Source: an uncultured Gemmiger sp. (GTDB taxonomy: Bacteria; Bacillota; Clostridia; Oscillospirales; Ruminococcaceae). Taken from it: a DNA stretch of 49,673 nt. Shown here piece by piece: positions 16,060 through 24,954 of this stretch. The translations under genes were made by a program, and so were the position numbers. The stretch spans positions 1-49,673 of the forward strand of contig CALXBE010000018.1 of NCBI GenBank assembly GCA_944386495.1, in the 5' to 3' direction. Every line of letters starts with the position of its first letter. Within the stretch, counting starts at the first letter, position 1. The notes beneath the pieces were generated by a model, which saw only the letters and a list, made by a program, of their open reading frames with translations, was not told where the DNA came from and did no database searches.

Positions 16060-17160
16060 ATGAACGCTTATCTGCTTTTAGCCAATGGTCAGGTGCTGAC
16101 CGGGAAAAGCATTGGACAGACCGGAACCACCATGGGAGAGGTGGTCTTTGCCACCGGCATGGTGGGATTCCAGGAGACCCTCACCGACCCCAGCTACTAC
16201 GGTCAGATCATTACCCAGACCTATCCCCTCATCGGGAACTACGGAATGAACGACCAGGACTATGAAAGCGGCAAGATCTGGGCCAAGGGATACATTGTCC
16301 GGCAGGCCTGCCAGACCCCCAGCAACTTCCGGTGCCAGATGACTCTGGACGCTTTCCTGAAACAGCATAACATTATCGGCCTGGAGGGGATCGACACCCG
16401 GGCTCTGACCAAAATCCTCCGCACCGCCGGTGTTATGAACGGGGCCATCACCACCGAGTTTGACCCTCGCGCCGATGAAGCCCGGACTGCCGCCCTGTTG
16501 GAGGAGATTCGCTCCTACGCCATTCTGGACGCCGTCAAGGCGGTGACCTGCGCCCAGCCCTCGGTCCACAATCCCCAGGGCCGGTACCATGTGGCCCTTC
16601 TGGACCTGGGCTGCAAGAACAACATTGTCCGGTGCCTGGCCAAGCGGGACTGCAAGGTCACCGTTCTGCCCGGCAACGCTTCCCCTGCCCAGGTGCTGGA
16701 GCTGAACCCGGACGGGATCATGCTCTCCAACGGCCCCGGAGACCCTGCGGAGAATGTGGAAATCATCGCCAACATCCGCACCCTGATGGCCAGCGGCATC
16801 CCCACCTTCGGCATCTGCCTGGGCCACCAGCTGACTGCTCTGGCCGCCGGTGCCAAGACCGAGAAGCTGAAATTCGGTCACCGGGGCGCCAACCAGCCTG
16901 TCACCGACCACACTGATGGCCGCACCTACATTACCAGCCAGAACCACGGCTACGCCGTAGTGTCCGACTCGGTTCCCCCTGAGATGGGGAAGGTGAGCCA
17001 TATGAACGCCAACGACGGCACCTGCGAAGGGGTGGAGTATGCCGCCTGGAACTGCTTCACTGTTCAGTTCCATCCTGAGGCCAACGGCGGCCCCAAGGAC
17101 ACCGAATATCTCTTTGACCGCTTTGTGGAGCGGATCAAAGCCGGAAAGGAGGGGGAATAA
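16060..17160 (+). CDS. carA: Carbamoyl-phosphate synthase small subunit
   Basis: CarA, 366 residues, is the glutaminase that feeds ammonia to CarB. The N-terminal CPSase domain is followed by a class I glutamine amidotransferase with the nucleophile elbow FGICLGHQL and the HPE triad part in VQFHPEANGGPKD. Length is normal. The ATG has a modest AGCGAGG site. The stop overlaps the carB start by one base, so the two subunits are made together. Confidence 0.97.
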   Translation: MNAYLLLANGQVLTGKSIGQTGTTMGEVVFATGMVGFQETLTDPSYYGQIITQTYPLIGNYGMNDQDYESGKIWAKGYIVRQACQTPSNFRCQMTLDAFLKQHNIIGLEGIDTRALTKILRTAGVMNGAITTEFDPRADEARTAALLEEIRSYAILDAVKAVTCAQPSVHNPQGRYHVALLDLGCKNNIVRCLAKRDCKVTVLPGNASPAQVLELNPDGIMLSNGPGDPAENVEIIANIRTLMASGIPTFGICLGHQLTALAAGAKTEKLKFGHRGANQPVTDHTDGRTYITSQNHGYAVVSDSVPPEMGKVSHMNANDGTCEGVEYAAWNCFTVQFHPEANGGPKDTEYLFDRFVERIKAGKEGE

Positions 17161-20100
17161 TGCCTAAAGACCCCAGTATTAAAAAGGTATTGGTGATCGG
17201 TTCCGGTCCCATTATCATCGGCCAGGCCGCCGAGTTCGACTACTCCGGCACCCAGGCCTGCCGTGCCCTGAAAAGCGAAGGGATCGAGGTAGTGCTGGTC
17301 AACAGCAACCCCGCCACCATCATGACTGACCCGGACATTGCGGATCATGTATACATTGAGCCCCTCAACGCCGAGACCGTCACCCGCATCATTGAGAAGG
17401 AGCGGCCCGACTCCATCCTGCCCAACCTGGGCGGTCAGACCGGTCTGAACCTGTCCATGGAGCTGGCCCGTGGGGGCGTTCTGGACAAGTACGGAGTACG
17501 GCTGCTGGCCTGCCGTCCCGACACCATCGACCGTGCCGAGGACCGTCAGCTCTTCAAGGACACCATGGAGAAGCTGCACCAGCCCATCATCCCCTCCAAG
17601 GTGGTGGAAAACCTGGGGGACGCCCTCCAGTTCGCCGGTAAAATCGGCTATCCCGTCATTGTCCGCCCTGCCTTTACCATGGGCGGCACCGGCGGCGGCA
17701 TCTGCGAGGATGCGGAAAAGCTCCACGAAATCGCCACCAACGGCCTGCGCCTTTCCCCCATTCATCAGATTCTGGTGGAAAAGTGCATCTCCGGCTGGAA
17801 GGAAATCGAGTACGAGGTAATGCGGGATTCCAAGGGGAATGTGATCACCGTATGTAACATGGAAAACCTGGACCCGGTGGGCATTCACACCGGCGACTCC
17901 ATTGTGGTGGCTCCCAGCCAGACCCTCAGCGACCGGGAGTATCAGATGCTCCGCACCGCCGCTCTGGACATTATCACCGAGCTGGGCATTGAAGGCGGCT
18001 GCAACTGCCAGTTTGCCCTGAAACCGGACAGCTTTGAGTATGCGGTCATCGAGGTCAACCCCCGTGTGTCCCGCTCCTCTGCTCTGGCCAGTAAGGCCAC
18101 CGGCTACCCCATTGCCAAGGTGGCCACCAAAATTGCCATCGGCTACACCCTGGATGAAATCATCAACGAGGTCACCGGGGAGACCTGCGCCTGCTTTGAG
18201 CCCGCTCTGGACTATGTGGTGGTCAAGTACCCCAAGTGGCCCTTTGACAAGTTCGTTTACGCCCACAAGGACCTGGGCACCCAGATGATGGCCACCGGTG
18301 AGGTCATGGCCATCGGCAACAACTTTGAGCATACCCTTATGAAGGCCGTTTCCAGCATTGAGCTGGGCCTGGAGACCATGACCCTGCCCGCCTTTGAAAG
18401 CTGGGAGACCCAGGACATCATTGACCATCTCCATGTGCAGGATTCCGAACGGGCTTTCTGTGTCTACGAGGCTCTCAAGCGGGGCGTACCCCATGAGGTC
18501 ATCTACGACATTACCAAAATCGACCACTGGTTCCTGGACAAGATGCAGAACCTGGCCAACCTGGAAAACGCCCTCAAGTCCCAGCCCCTCACCGAGGAAC
18601 TGTACAACCAGGCCAAGGAAATGGGCTTCCTGGACAAGACCATCTCCCGGCTGTCCGGGGTGAAGGAACTGCCCTGGCACCGGACCGCTTCCTTCAAGAT
18701 GGTTGACACCTGCGCCGCTGAGTTCAACGCCAAGACCCCCTACTTCTACTCCACCTACGACCAGGTGAACGAGGGCGAGGAGTTCATTGCCGAGCACAGC
18801 GACCCCAAGAAGAAGAAAATCCTGGTATTCGGCTCCGGTCCCATCCGCATCGGCCAGGGCATTGAGTTCGACTACTGCTCTGTCCACGCCGTATGGACCC
18901 TGAAACAGAACGGCTGCGAGGCCATCCTGGTCAACAACAACCCCGAGACCGTATCCACCGACTTTGACACCGGCGACCGGCTCTATTTTGACCCCCTGAA
19001 CCCGGAGAGCGTGGACAACATCATTGCCACCGAAAAGCCGGACGGCTGTGTGGTCCAGTTCGGCGGTCAGACCGCCATCAAGCTGGCCACCCACATGGAC
19101 AAAATCGGCCTGCCCATTCTGGGCACCCCCGCCGATGCCATTGACGAGGCCGAGGACCGGGAACGGTTTGACGAGCTGCTGGAGCGGTGCGGCATCCCCC
19201 GCCCCGAAGGCCGGACCGTCTTCAACACCCAGGAGGCCCTCAAGGCCGCTGACGAGCTGGGCTTCCCTGTCCTGCTCCGTCCCAGCTATGTTCTGGGCGG
19301 TCAGAACATGATCGTAGCCTACAACACCGCCGATGTGGTGGAGTACATGGGCGTTATTATGGCTCATGTGGACATGGACCACCCCGTCCTTATGGACAAA
19401 TACATTCTGGGCACCGAGTGCGAAGTGGATGCCATCTGCGACGGTGAGGACTTCCTCATCCCCGGCATCATGGAGCATGTGGAACGGACCGGTATCCATT
19501 CCGGCGACTCCATCAGCGTCTATCCTCCCCAGCATCTCAGCCCCAGCGTAATCCGGACCCTGGTGGACTACACCGGCCGGTTTGCCCGGGAGCTGAAGGT
19601 GGTAGGTCTGGTCAATGTTCAGTACGCTGTCCAGAACGGGAAGGTCTATGTTATCGAGGTCAACCCCCGGTCCAGCCGTACCGTTCCCTACATCAGCAAG
19701 GTCACCGGCATTCCCATGGTAGAGCTGGCTGTCCGCTGCACCCTGGGCCAGAAGCTGAAGGACATGGGCTACGGCACCGGGCTTTTCCCCGACGCCCCCT
19801 ATGTGGCGGTCAAGGTCCCCGTATTCAGCTTTGAGAAGCTCCACGGGGTGGACACCATGCTGGGACCCGAGATGAAGTCCACCGGCGAGGTGCTGGGCAT
19901 TGCCCCCACCTACAAGGAAGCCCTTCTGAAAGGTCTGGTGGCCGCCGGTTACCAGTTCAAGAAGCCCGGTCCCGGCAGCTGTGTCATCCTGACCGTGAAG
20001 GACAGCGACAAGCCTGAGATTCTGGATCTGGCCTGGAAGCTGAAGGACTACGGCTACAAGCTGTACGGCACCGAAGGCACCTGCCGGTTCCTGAACAAGC

Positions 20101-20405
20101 ACATGGTGGCCTGCAACATGGTCCGCCAGATGAGCGGAGACCGTCCCAATGTGGTGGACCTGCTGGAAAGCGGACTGGTGGATTACATTATCAGCACCAG
20201 CGCCAAGGGCCGTGACCCCAGCCGGGACAGCGTAAAGTTCCGCCGGAAGGCCTGCGAGCTGAGCATTCCCACCCTGACCGCTCTGGACACCGCCAATGTA
20301 CTGGTGGACGCCCTGCGGGGTGACCATGACATCAGCACCATTCCCCTGGTGGATATTGCCGACCTGGCCAAGGAGAACGCCCGCCGCCGTCTGGCCAAGG
20401 GCTAA
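17160..20405 (+). CDS. carB: Carbamoyl-phosphate synthase large subunit
   Basis: CarB, 1081 residues, makes carbamoyl phosphate from bicarbonate, ammonia and two ATP. The two homologous ATP-grasp halves start at KKVLVIGSGPIIIGQAAEFD and KKILVFGSGPIRIGQGIEFD. IEVNPRVSRSSALASKATG and IEVNPRSSRTVPY mark the two active sites. The C-terminal MGS-like allosteric domain begins near residue 930. The product supplies both pyrimidine and arginine synthesis. Aspartate carbamoyltransferase (pyrB), the enzyme between this and pyrC, is not in the window. Confidence 0.98.
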   Translation: MPKDPSIKKVLVIGSGPIIIGQAAEFDYSGTQACRALKSEGIEVVLVNSNPATIMTDPDIADHVYIEPLNAETVTRIIEKERPDSILPNLGGQTGLNLSMELARGGVLDKYGVRLLACRPDTIDRAEDRQLFKDTMEKLHQPIIPSKVVENLGDALQFAGKIGYPVIVRPAFTMGGTGGGICEDAEKLHEIATNGLRLSPIHQILVEKCISGWKEIEYEVMRDSKGNVITVCNMENLDPVGIHTGDSIVVAPSQTLSDREYQMLRTAALDIITELGIEGGCNCQFALKPDSFEYAVIEVNPRVSRSSALASKATGYPIAKVATKIAIGYTLDEIINEVTGETCACFEPALDYVVVKYPKWPFDKFVYAHKDLGTQMMATGEVMAIGNNFEHTLMKAVSSIELGLETMTLPAFESWETQDIIDHLHVQDSERAFCVYEALKRGVPHEVIYDITKIDHWFLDKMQNLANLENALKSQPLTEELYNQAKEMGFLDKTISRLSGVKELPWHRTASFKMVDTCAAEFNAKTPYFYSTYDQVNEGEEFIAEHSDPKKKKILVFGSGPIRIGQGIEFDYCSVHAVWTLKQNGCEAILVNNNPETVSTDFDTGDRLYFDPLNPESVDNIIATEKPDGCVVQFGGQTAIKLATHMDKIGLPILGTPADAIDEAEDRERFDELLERCGIPRPEGRTVFNTQEALKAADELGFPVLLRPSYVLGGQNMIVAYNTADVVEYMGVIMAHVDMDHPVLMDKYILGTECEVDAICDGEDFLIPGIMEHVERTGIHSGDSISVYPPQHLSPSVIRTLVDYTGRFARELKVVGLVNVQYAVQNGKVYVIEVNPRSSRTVPYISKVTGIPMVELAVRCTLGQKLKDMGYGTGLFPDAPYVAVKVPVFSFEKLHGVDTMLGPEMKSTGEVLGIAPTYKEALLKGLVAAGYQFKKPGPGSCVILTVKDSDKPEILDLAWKLKDYGYKLYGTEGTCRFLNKHMVACNMVRQMSGDRPNVVDLLESGLVDYIISTSAKGRDPSRDSVKFRRKACELSIPTLTALDTANVLVDALRGDHDISTIPLVDIADLAKENARRRLAKG

Positions 20406-20427
20406 ACCCATTTCCCAATAACCTGAC

Positions 20428-20467
20428 ACTGACCGCTTGCAGCCCCTGCTTGTAAGCGGTCAGTTTT
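20428..20467 (+). terminator. Terminator after carB
   Basis: ACTGACCGCTT pairs with AAGCGGTCAGT around a 15-base loop, followed by TTTT. It lies just ahead of the ribosome site of the next gene. Confidence 0.65.
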
Positions 20468-20485
20468 GATTGGAGGTGCTTTTTT

Positions 20486-22411
20486 ATGCCTGATATGGAG
20501 GAATACCGGAAAGCCCAAAAAATGGGCCTGCGGGAATACCGGTCCAGTGTGGCCGCCGGAATCTATCCCTATCCCCAGGTCCTGGACGATATTCTCCAGA
20601 ACACCGGCTCCACCCGACAGGAGTCTTTGGGGGTAGTAGACATCCCCCTGGAACTGATCAAAGGGACCCGGTCTGAGGGGCGGAAAACCGCTTTTTCCCG
20701 GTCCTTCCTTCCCCTGCTGAGAGTGGACACGGAATTTGCGGTCAAGTGGGCCAACCTTTTCCAGGCCCAGATGGAGGAGGGCATCCGGGACCCCATCCAG
20801 GCCTATGAATTCATGGGCCGGTTCTATGTGGAGGAGGGTAACAAGCGGGTCTCGGTGATGGCCTATCTGGGAGCCGTCTCCATCTCGGGGCAGGTCACCC
20901 GGCTGGTCCCACCCAAAACCGATTCCACCCAGAGCATCCTCTACTACGAATACATGGACTTTTACCGGGACACCGAGATAAACTATCTCATTATGACCCG
21001 CCCGGGAAGCTACCGGCAGATCTGCCACCAGCTGGACATCCAGCCCGGCACTCCCTGGACCCCTGACCAGCGGGCGGATTTCTACTCTGCCTACTACCGG
21101 TTCCGGAAGGTCTACCGTCAGTCCCCTCTGGAGGGGGTAACGGTGGGCGAGGCCCTGGTCACCTATCTGTCCCTCTACCCTTACCGGGAGCTGTCTCAGC
21201 TGTCCGACCAGGCTCTGGGCCGGCGGCTGGCCCGGCTCCGCCCCGAATTGCAGGCAGCCGGGCAGGACCCGGCCCGGACGGTGGCCATGGAGCTGGAGCC
21301 TCACCAGGAACCTGCCCTCTCCGCCCCCGCACGGCTTCTGGAAAAGCTGTACGCCCCCAAGCTGAAGGTGGCTTTCCTCTATGAGAAGGAGCCGGGCACC
21401 AGTCCCTGGACCGCTGCCCACGAGTTTGGCCGGTGTCAGGCCGGGGAGACCATGGGAGACCGGGTGGAGACCTACGCCTATCCCAATGTGGAAGTAGGGG
21501 TCAACGACCGGGAAATGGTGGAGCAGGCCATTGCCAAGGGCTGTTCCATCATCTTTACCACCACCCCCAAGCTGATGCAGACCAGCCTGAAGGCGGCGGT
21601 GGAACACCCGGAAATCAAGTTTCTCAATTGCAGTCTCAACATGCCCTATCCCTCGGTGAAAACCTATTATATGCGGGTGTATGAGGCCAAGTTCCTGCTG
21701 GGAGCCATCGCAGGGGCCATGACCCCTGACGGAAAAATCGGATACCTGGCCCAATATCCCATTTACGGAGCGCTGGCCGAGATCAACGCCTTTGCCCTGG
21801 GCGCAGCCATGGTCAACCAGCAGGCCCGGATCTATCTCCGGTGGAGCTGTGTCGACCAGGAGCAGGACCCGGAGGAATGGTTCCTCTCCCAGGGAATACG
21901 GCTTATCTGCCACCGGGATATGAGCCCTCCCAGTGGTCCGGACAAACAGTTCGGCCTTTACCGGGTCCGGGAGGACGGCACCCGGGAGGACCTGGCCGCT
22001 CCCTTCTGGCACTGGGGCCGATATTATGAGCGGCTGCTGGAACTGCTGCTGGGCAGAGTCTGGCCCTCCCGCAGCCAGGAAGTCCAGGCGGTGAACTATT
22101 GGTGGGGAATGGCCAGCGGAGTGGTGGACCTGCTTACCAGCCGAAGCCTGCCCGCCCCGGTGGCCCGTCTGTCCCGGCTCCTCAAAGAGGGCATCAAGTC
22201 CGGAGAGCTGGACCCCTTTGACCTGCCTCTCACCGACCAGGCAGGGACACTCCGGCATGAAGGGGGCTCCATGGCCCCCGAGGCCATCCTTCACATGGAC
22301 TGGCTGCTGGACCGGGTGGAAGGGACCCTCCCCCGCCGGGACCAGCTGATCCCCGCTGCCCTGCCTTTGGTAGAGCTGCAGGGAGTCCTGCCCCCGGAAT
22401 CCCAGGAATAA
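20486..22411 (+). CDS. Cytoplasmic ParB-like/BMP-domain fusion protein
   Basis: A 641-residue protein with no signal peptide. Residues about 45-150 resemble a ParB/Srx-like N-terminal fold (VDIPLELIKGTRSEGR, then VEEGNKRVSVMAYLGAV). Residues about 285-530 resemble the BMP/PnrA periplasmic-binding fold (KLKVAFLYEKEPGTSPWT, then GKIGYLAQYPIYGALAEINAFALGA). BMP proteins are normally exported nucleoside-binding lipoproteins; lack of export and the fused N-terminal domain suggest an intracellular sensor. The family occurs widely in Clostridia and is usually labelled as a substrate-binding protein, which is probably misleading. GGAGGT precedes the ATG. The phosphoesterase gene follows after 16 bases. 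Confidence 0.7.
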   Translation: MPDMEEYRKAQKMGLREYRSSVAAGIYPYPQVLDDILQNTGSTRQESLGVVDIPLELIKGTRSEGRKTAFSRSFLPLLRVDTEFAVKWANLFQAQMEEGIRDPIQAYEFMGRFYVEEGNKRVSVMAYLGAVSISGQVTRLVPPKTDSTQSILYYEYMDFYRDTEINYLIMTRPGSYRQICHQLDIQPGTPWTPDQRADFYSAYYRFRKVYRQSPLEGVTVGEALVTYLSLYPYRELSQLSDQALGRRLARLRPELQAAGQDPARTVAMELEPHQEPALSAPARLLEKLYAPKLKVAFLYEKEPGTSPWTAAHEFGRCQAGETMGDRVETYAYPNVEVGVNDREMVEQAIAKGCSIIFTTTPKLMQTSLKAAVEHPEIKFLNCSLNMPYPSVKTYYMRVYEAKFLLGAIAGAMTPDGKIGYLAQYPIYGALAEINAFALGAAMVNQQARIYLRWSCVDQEQDPEEWFLSQGIRLICHRDMSPPSGPDKQFGLYRVREDGTREDLAAPFWHWGRYYERLLELLLGRVWPSRSQEVQAVNYWWGMASGVVDLLTSRSLPAPVARLSRLLKEGIKSGELDPFDLPLTDQAGTLRHEGGSMAPEAILHMDWLLDRVEGTLPRRDQLIPAALPLVELQGVLPPESQE

Positions 22412-22427
22412 ATTGGAGGTGTCAGAA

Positions 22428-23030
22428 GTGAAAATACTGGCTATCTCGGACACCGAGGAAAAATATCTTTGGGATTATTACAAGCCCGGACGATTCGACG
22501 GGCTGGACCTGATTCTGGCTGCCGGGGACCTGAATCGGAAATATCTGGAATTTATTGCCACCATGTCCAGGGCTCCGGTGCTTTATGTGCCGGGGAACCA
22601 CGACGGCAGCTATCTGACCCAGCCTCCCCAGGGCTGCCAGTGCATTGACGACAAGCTGGTGGTCTTCCAGGGGGTGCGTATCCTGGGGCTGGGCGGAAGC
22701 ATGCGGTACAGCGGGGGCGCCTACCAGTACTCGGAGCGGGAGATGGGTCTGCGGATCGCCCGCCGCCGGATGGATCTGTGGCTGCACAAAGGGATGGATA
22801 TTCTCCTGACCCACTCCCCCGCTTTTGGCCGGAACGACGCCACCGACCGGGCTCACACCGGCTTTGACTGCTTCAATGACCTGGTCCAGGTCTACCAGCC
22901 CAAGTTTCATATTTACGGCCATGTCCACACCAGCTACACGGGAGGCAAGGCCCCGCTGGAACGGGTGGGCGCCACCCGGCTGATAAACGCCTGCGGACGG
23001 GTGGTTCTGGACTATCCGCCCCGGCCCTGA
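22428..23030 (+). CDS. Metallophosphoesterase
   Basis: A 200-residue calcineurin-like phosphoesterase. The start ILAISDTEEKYL differs from the usual DxH (D-T-E here), while AAGDLN, GNHDGSY, LLTHSP and YGHVHTS supply the later metal-binding motifs. The substrate is unknown. The start is GTG at 22428 with GGAGGT seven bases upstream; an upstream in-frame TTG lies inside that ribosome site. It is co-transcribed with the ParB-like/BMP protein, which may therefore control or respond to the same small molecule. A terminator follows. Confidence 0.85.
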   Translation: MKILAISDTEEKYLWDYYKPGRFDGLDLILAAGDLNRKYLEFIATMSRAPVLYVPGNHDGSYLTQPPQGCQCIDDKLVVFQGVRILGLGGSMRYSGGAYQYSEREMGLRIARRRMDLWLHKGMDILLTHSPAFGRNDATDRAHTGFDCFNDLVQVYQPKFHIYGHVHTSYTGGKAPLERVGATRLINACGRVVLDYPPRP

Positions 23031-23046
23031 GCTTTTGAGCAGAGTA

Positions 23047-23080
23047 AAAGACACCGGAGATTTCCTTCTCCGGTGTCTTT
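23047..23080 (+). terminator. Terminator after metallophosphoesterase
   Basis: A perfect 14-base stem, AAAGACACCGGAGA with TCTCCGGTGTCTTT, and a six-base loop. The stem ends in T, with further T-rich sequence after it. Confidence 0.85.
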
Positions 23081-23123
23081 CGGTTTGTTTCTCCATCTTA
23101 TTTTTTAAGGTTTTCCAAGGGTG

Positions 23124-23152
23124 TTGAAAAAAAGAATCATTCGTGATATGAT
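23124..23152 (+). promoter_or_regulatory. Promoter of the fur-family gene
   Basis: TTGAAA (23124-23129), 17 bases, TATGAT (23147-23152) with an extended TG. An ATCAT...ATGAT inverted repeat spans the -10 region and could be an autoregulatory operator, but it is not a clear PerR or Fur box. Confidence 0.65.
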
Positions 23153-23184
23153 ACATAAAACCCTATTAGAAAGGAGTCCTGCTT

Positions 23185-23556
23185 ATGACCAAAAAGCGGC
23201 AGCTGATTCTGGATATTATCAACCAGAGCACCGATCATCTCTCCGCCGAGCAGATTTTCCAGCAGGCCCGGCAGGTCTATCCTCAGATTGCCCTTTCCAC
23301 CATCTACAACAATCTGGCCGCCCTGGTGGAGATGGGTGCCATCCGGCAGCTTCGGGTCCAATCCGACTTTGACCGGTATGACCGGGCCACCCGCCATGAC
23401 CATCTGGTCTGTCAGGAGTGCGGTCAGGTCTCCGACCTGTTCTGGGAGGACCTTACCCGCCGTCTGGAACGGCAGGTAGGCGGAAAGGTGCTGGGCTATG
23501 ACTTGAACATCCAGTACCTCTGTCCCCAGTGCAAGGCCAGGCTGGAGGCCAAATGA
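23185..23556 (+). CDS. Fur/PerR-family metalloregulator
   Basis: A 123-residue Fur-superfamily repressor. The winged helix-turn-helix (about 1-60, with LSTIYNNLAALVEMGAI) is followed by the dimerisation domain with RHDHLVCQECG (His71, His73, Cys76, Cys79) and YLCPQC (Cys113, Cys116). The two CxxC pairs form the structural zinc site, as in PerR. The HDH motif suits regulatory metal binding, so peroxide (PerR) or metal response is likely; Fur, Zur and PerR cannot be separated from the sequence alone. AAAGGAG precedes the ATG. A nuclease gene follows three bases after the stop. Confidence 0.9.
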   Translation: MTKKRQLILDIINQSTDHLSAEQIFQQARQVYPQIALSTIYNNLAALVEMGAIRQLRVQSDFDRYDRATRHDHLVCQECGQVSDLFWEDLTRRLERQVGGKVLGYDLNIQYLCPQCKARLEAK

Positions 23557-23559
23557 CCC

Positions 23560-24069
23560 ATGCGGTTCAATCGACCTGACTACGGCGCTCCCCCAAAAAA
23601 GAAGCGGCTGAAATGGCTGCTCCTGGCAGGGGGAGTGCTTTTGATTCTTTTTTTAAGCTGGCGCACCTTCCGGCATCCGCCCCTGGAAGGGCTGGACGGC
23701 CCCTGGCCGGTGGAGCGGGTGGTGGACGGAGACACCCTGGTGGTGGAGCTGGATGGAGAATCCACCCGTGTCCGGCTGATTGGGGTGGACACCCCGGAGA
23801 GCGTCCACCCGGACCAGTCCAAAAACACCCCCGAGGGGGAAGCTGCGGCAGAGTATGCCGCCGGGCTTCTGGACGGGGAAAAGGTTTACCTGGAATATGA
23901 CCTGAACCGGATGGACCAGTATGGCCGGACCCTGGCCTATGTCTATCTGGAGGACGGGACCATGGTCCAGGAGCTGCTTTTGGAAGAAGGGTACGCCCAA
24001 CCCGACCCGGTAAAGCCCAACACCAAATATGCCCAGCGGTTTGAACTGATGGCCCAGATGGCCTCCTGA
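23560..24069 (+). CDS. Membrane-anchored SNase-like nuclease
   Basis: A 169-residue thermonuclease-family protein. A positively charged start and a single membrane segment (about 18-34) anchor it with the catalytic part outside. The staphylococcal-nuclease domain (about 48-165) shows VVDGDTLVVEL, VRLIGVDTPES (catalytic Arg and Glu) and DQYGRTLAYVYL (second catalytic Arg). It probably degrades extracellular DNA or RNA for nutrients. Spacing of three bases from the Fur-family gene implies one transcript. GGAGG lies in the end of that gene. Confidence 0.9.
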   Translation: MRFNRPDYGAPPKKKRLKWLLLAGGVLLILFLSWRTFRHPPLEGLDGPWPVERVVDGDTLVVELDGESTRVRLIGVDTPESVHPDQSKNTPEGEAAAEYAAGLLDGEKVYLEYDLNRMDQYGRTLAYVYLEDGTMVQELLLEEGYAQPDPVKPNTKYAQRFELMAQMAS

Positions 24070-24090
24070 TAGTATTTTTCATGCAACATA

Positions 24091-24132
24091 AAAACCGTTT
24101 CTTTTCAGTCAATGCTGGAGAGAAACGGTTTT
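24091..24132. terminator. Bidirectional terminator
   Basis: AAAACCGTTTCT pairs with AGAAACGGTTTT over an 18-base loop, with T-rich sequence on both strands. It sits between the converging nuclease and XRE genes. Confidence 0.8.
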
Positions 24133-24136
24133 CCTT

Positions 24137-24469
24137 TTAATAATTTTTGCTAAGCGATATTTTTGCTGTTTTTATAATATCTTCCAACACCCGCAGCTGT
24201 TGAGTGGTACAGGTATTCAGTATCTGAGTGATCGCCTCTATGGATGCATTTCTCTCCGACGGTCTTTGCTCATACAGCAACTCATCTGTCCTTACTTCCA
24301 GTGCAGCAGCCAAATCCACTAAGACCTGCAGGCTCATTTTTGTATTTCCTGTTTCTATGTGACTCATATGGGTGATAGATATTCCAATTTTTTCCGACAA
24401 GTCCTCCTGAGATAATCCTCGTGCCTTCCTTATTTTTCTGATTCGCTGTCCAATTGCATAGTAGTCCAC
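24137..24469 (-). CDS. XRE-family transcriptional regulator
   Basis: A 110-residue protein with an N-terminal HTH of the Cro/C1 type (about 6-60: IGQRIRKIRKARGLSQEDLS and ISITHMSHIETGNTKMS). The C-terminal part is short and helical, perhaps for dimerisation. The start is GTG at 24469 with GAGGGGG seven bases upstream. The gene is distinctly AT-richer than its neighbours. It faces away from the TM2 and DUF2752 genes and probably represses them, and itself, through the 12-base inverted repeat at 24532-24563. Confidence 0.88.
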   Translation of the reverse strand: MDYYAIGQRIRKIRKARGLSQEDLSEKIGISITHMSHIETGNTKMSLQVLVDLAAALEVRTDELLYEQRPSERNASIEAITQILNTCTTQQLRVLEDIIKTAKISLSKNY

Positions 24470-24531
24470 ATTTTTGCCCCCTCAGTTAAAATATACTTGA
24501 ATTATGTAGACTTCTATGCTATATTTGAATA

Positions 24532-24563
24532 AACTATATAGGCTATAATATGCCTATATAGTT
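24532..24563 (+). promoter_or_regulatory. Operator with embedded -10 between XRE and TM2 genes
   Basis: AACTATATAGGC and its exact complement GCCTATATAGTT flank eight bases that contain TATAAT (24544-24549). A repressor bound here would cover the -10 box of the TM2 gene. The divergent XRE gene is the natural candidate binder. No strong -35 is visible, and TATACTTGAAT/TATATTTGAAT direct copies lie upstream. Confidence 0.75.
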
Positions 24564-24595
24564 AAAATTTCTGTCGACAACAAGGAGGATTTCAA

Positions 24596-24934
24596 ATGTT
24601 AGACCAACAGAAAATTGACCTTTACATGATGACCAACCAGAAATATTTCCCCGAAGAAAAAATCGTTTATCTGAAAGACAAACTTCGCACTATGGATGAC
24701 GAAAAGTTTTCCCTTATTTCCACCATCGAGCTGAAAGATCCTACCACCCTGCTTCTTGTTTCTATCTTCCTGGGTGTTTTGGGAATTGACCGTTTTATGC
24801 TGGGGGATATCGGCATGGGGATTCTCAAACTCTTGACCGCCGGCTGCTGCGGAATCCTTGCTATCATCGACTGGTTTACCATTTCCAAGAAAACCAAAGA
24901 AGTCAATTTCAACAAGCTGATGTCTCTTCTGTAA
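24596..24934 (+). CDS. TM2-domain membrane protein
   Basis: A 112-residue protein with a soluble N-terminal half (about 1-45) and a TM2 domain. The first membrane segment (TTLLLVSIFLGVLGIDRFMLG) carries the family's G-x-DRF turn, and the second is ILKLLTAGCCGILAIIDWF. TM2 proteins have no settled function. AAGGAGG precedes the ATG. It forms a unit with the DUF2752 gene 20 bases on, under the XRE regulator. Confidence 0.88.
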   Translation: MLDQQKIDLYMMTNQKYFPEEKIVYLKDKLRTMDDEKFSLISTIELKDPTTLLLVSIFLGVLGIDRFMLGDIGMGILKLLTAGCCGILAIIDWFTISKKTKEVNFNKLMSLL

Positions 24935-24954
24935 TACAGGTCAGGGGATTTGCA

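Noticed and set aside
17064-20429. Long minus-strand frame opposite carB
   Set aside because: Antisense shadow of a GC-rich gene; CarB is unambiguous on the plus strand. The same applies to frames opposite ppdK (1518-4259), mfd (6241-9471) and pyrC (11347-13659).
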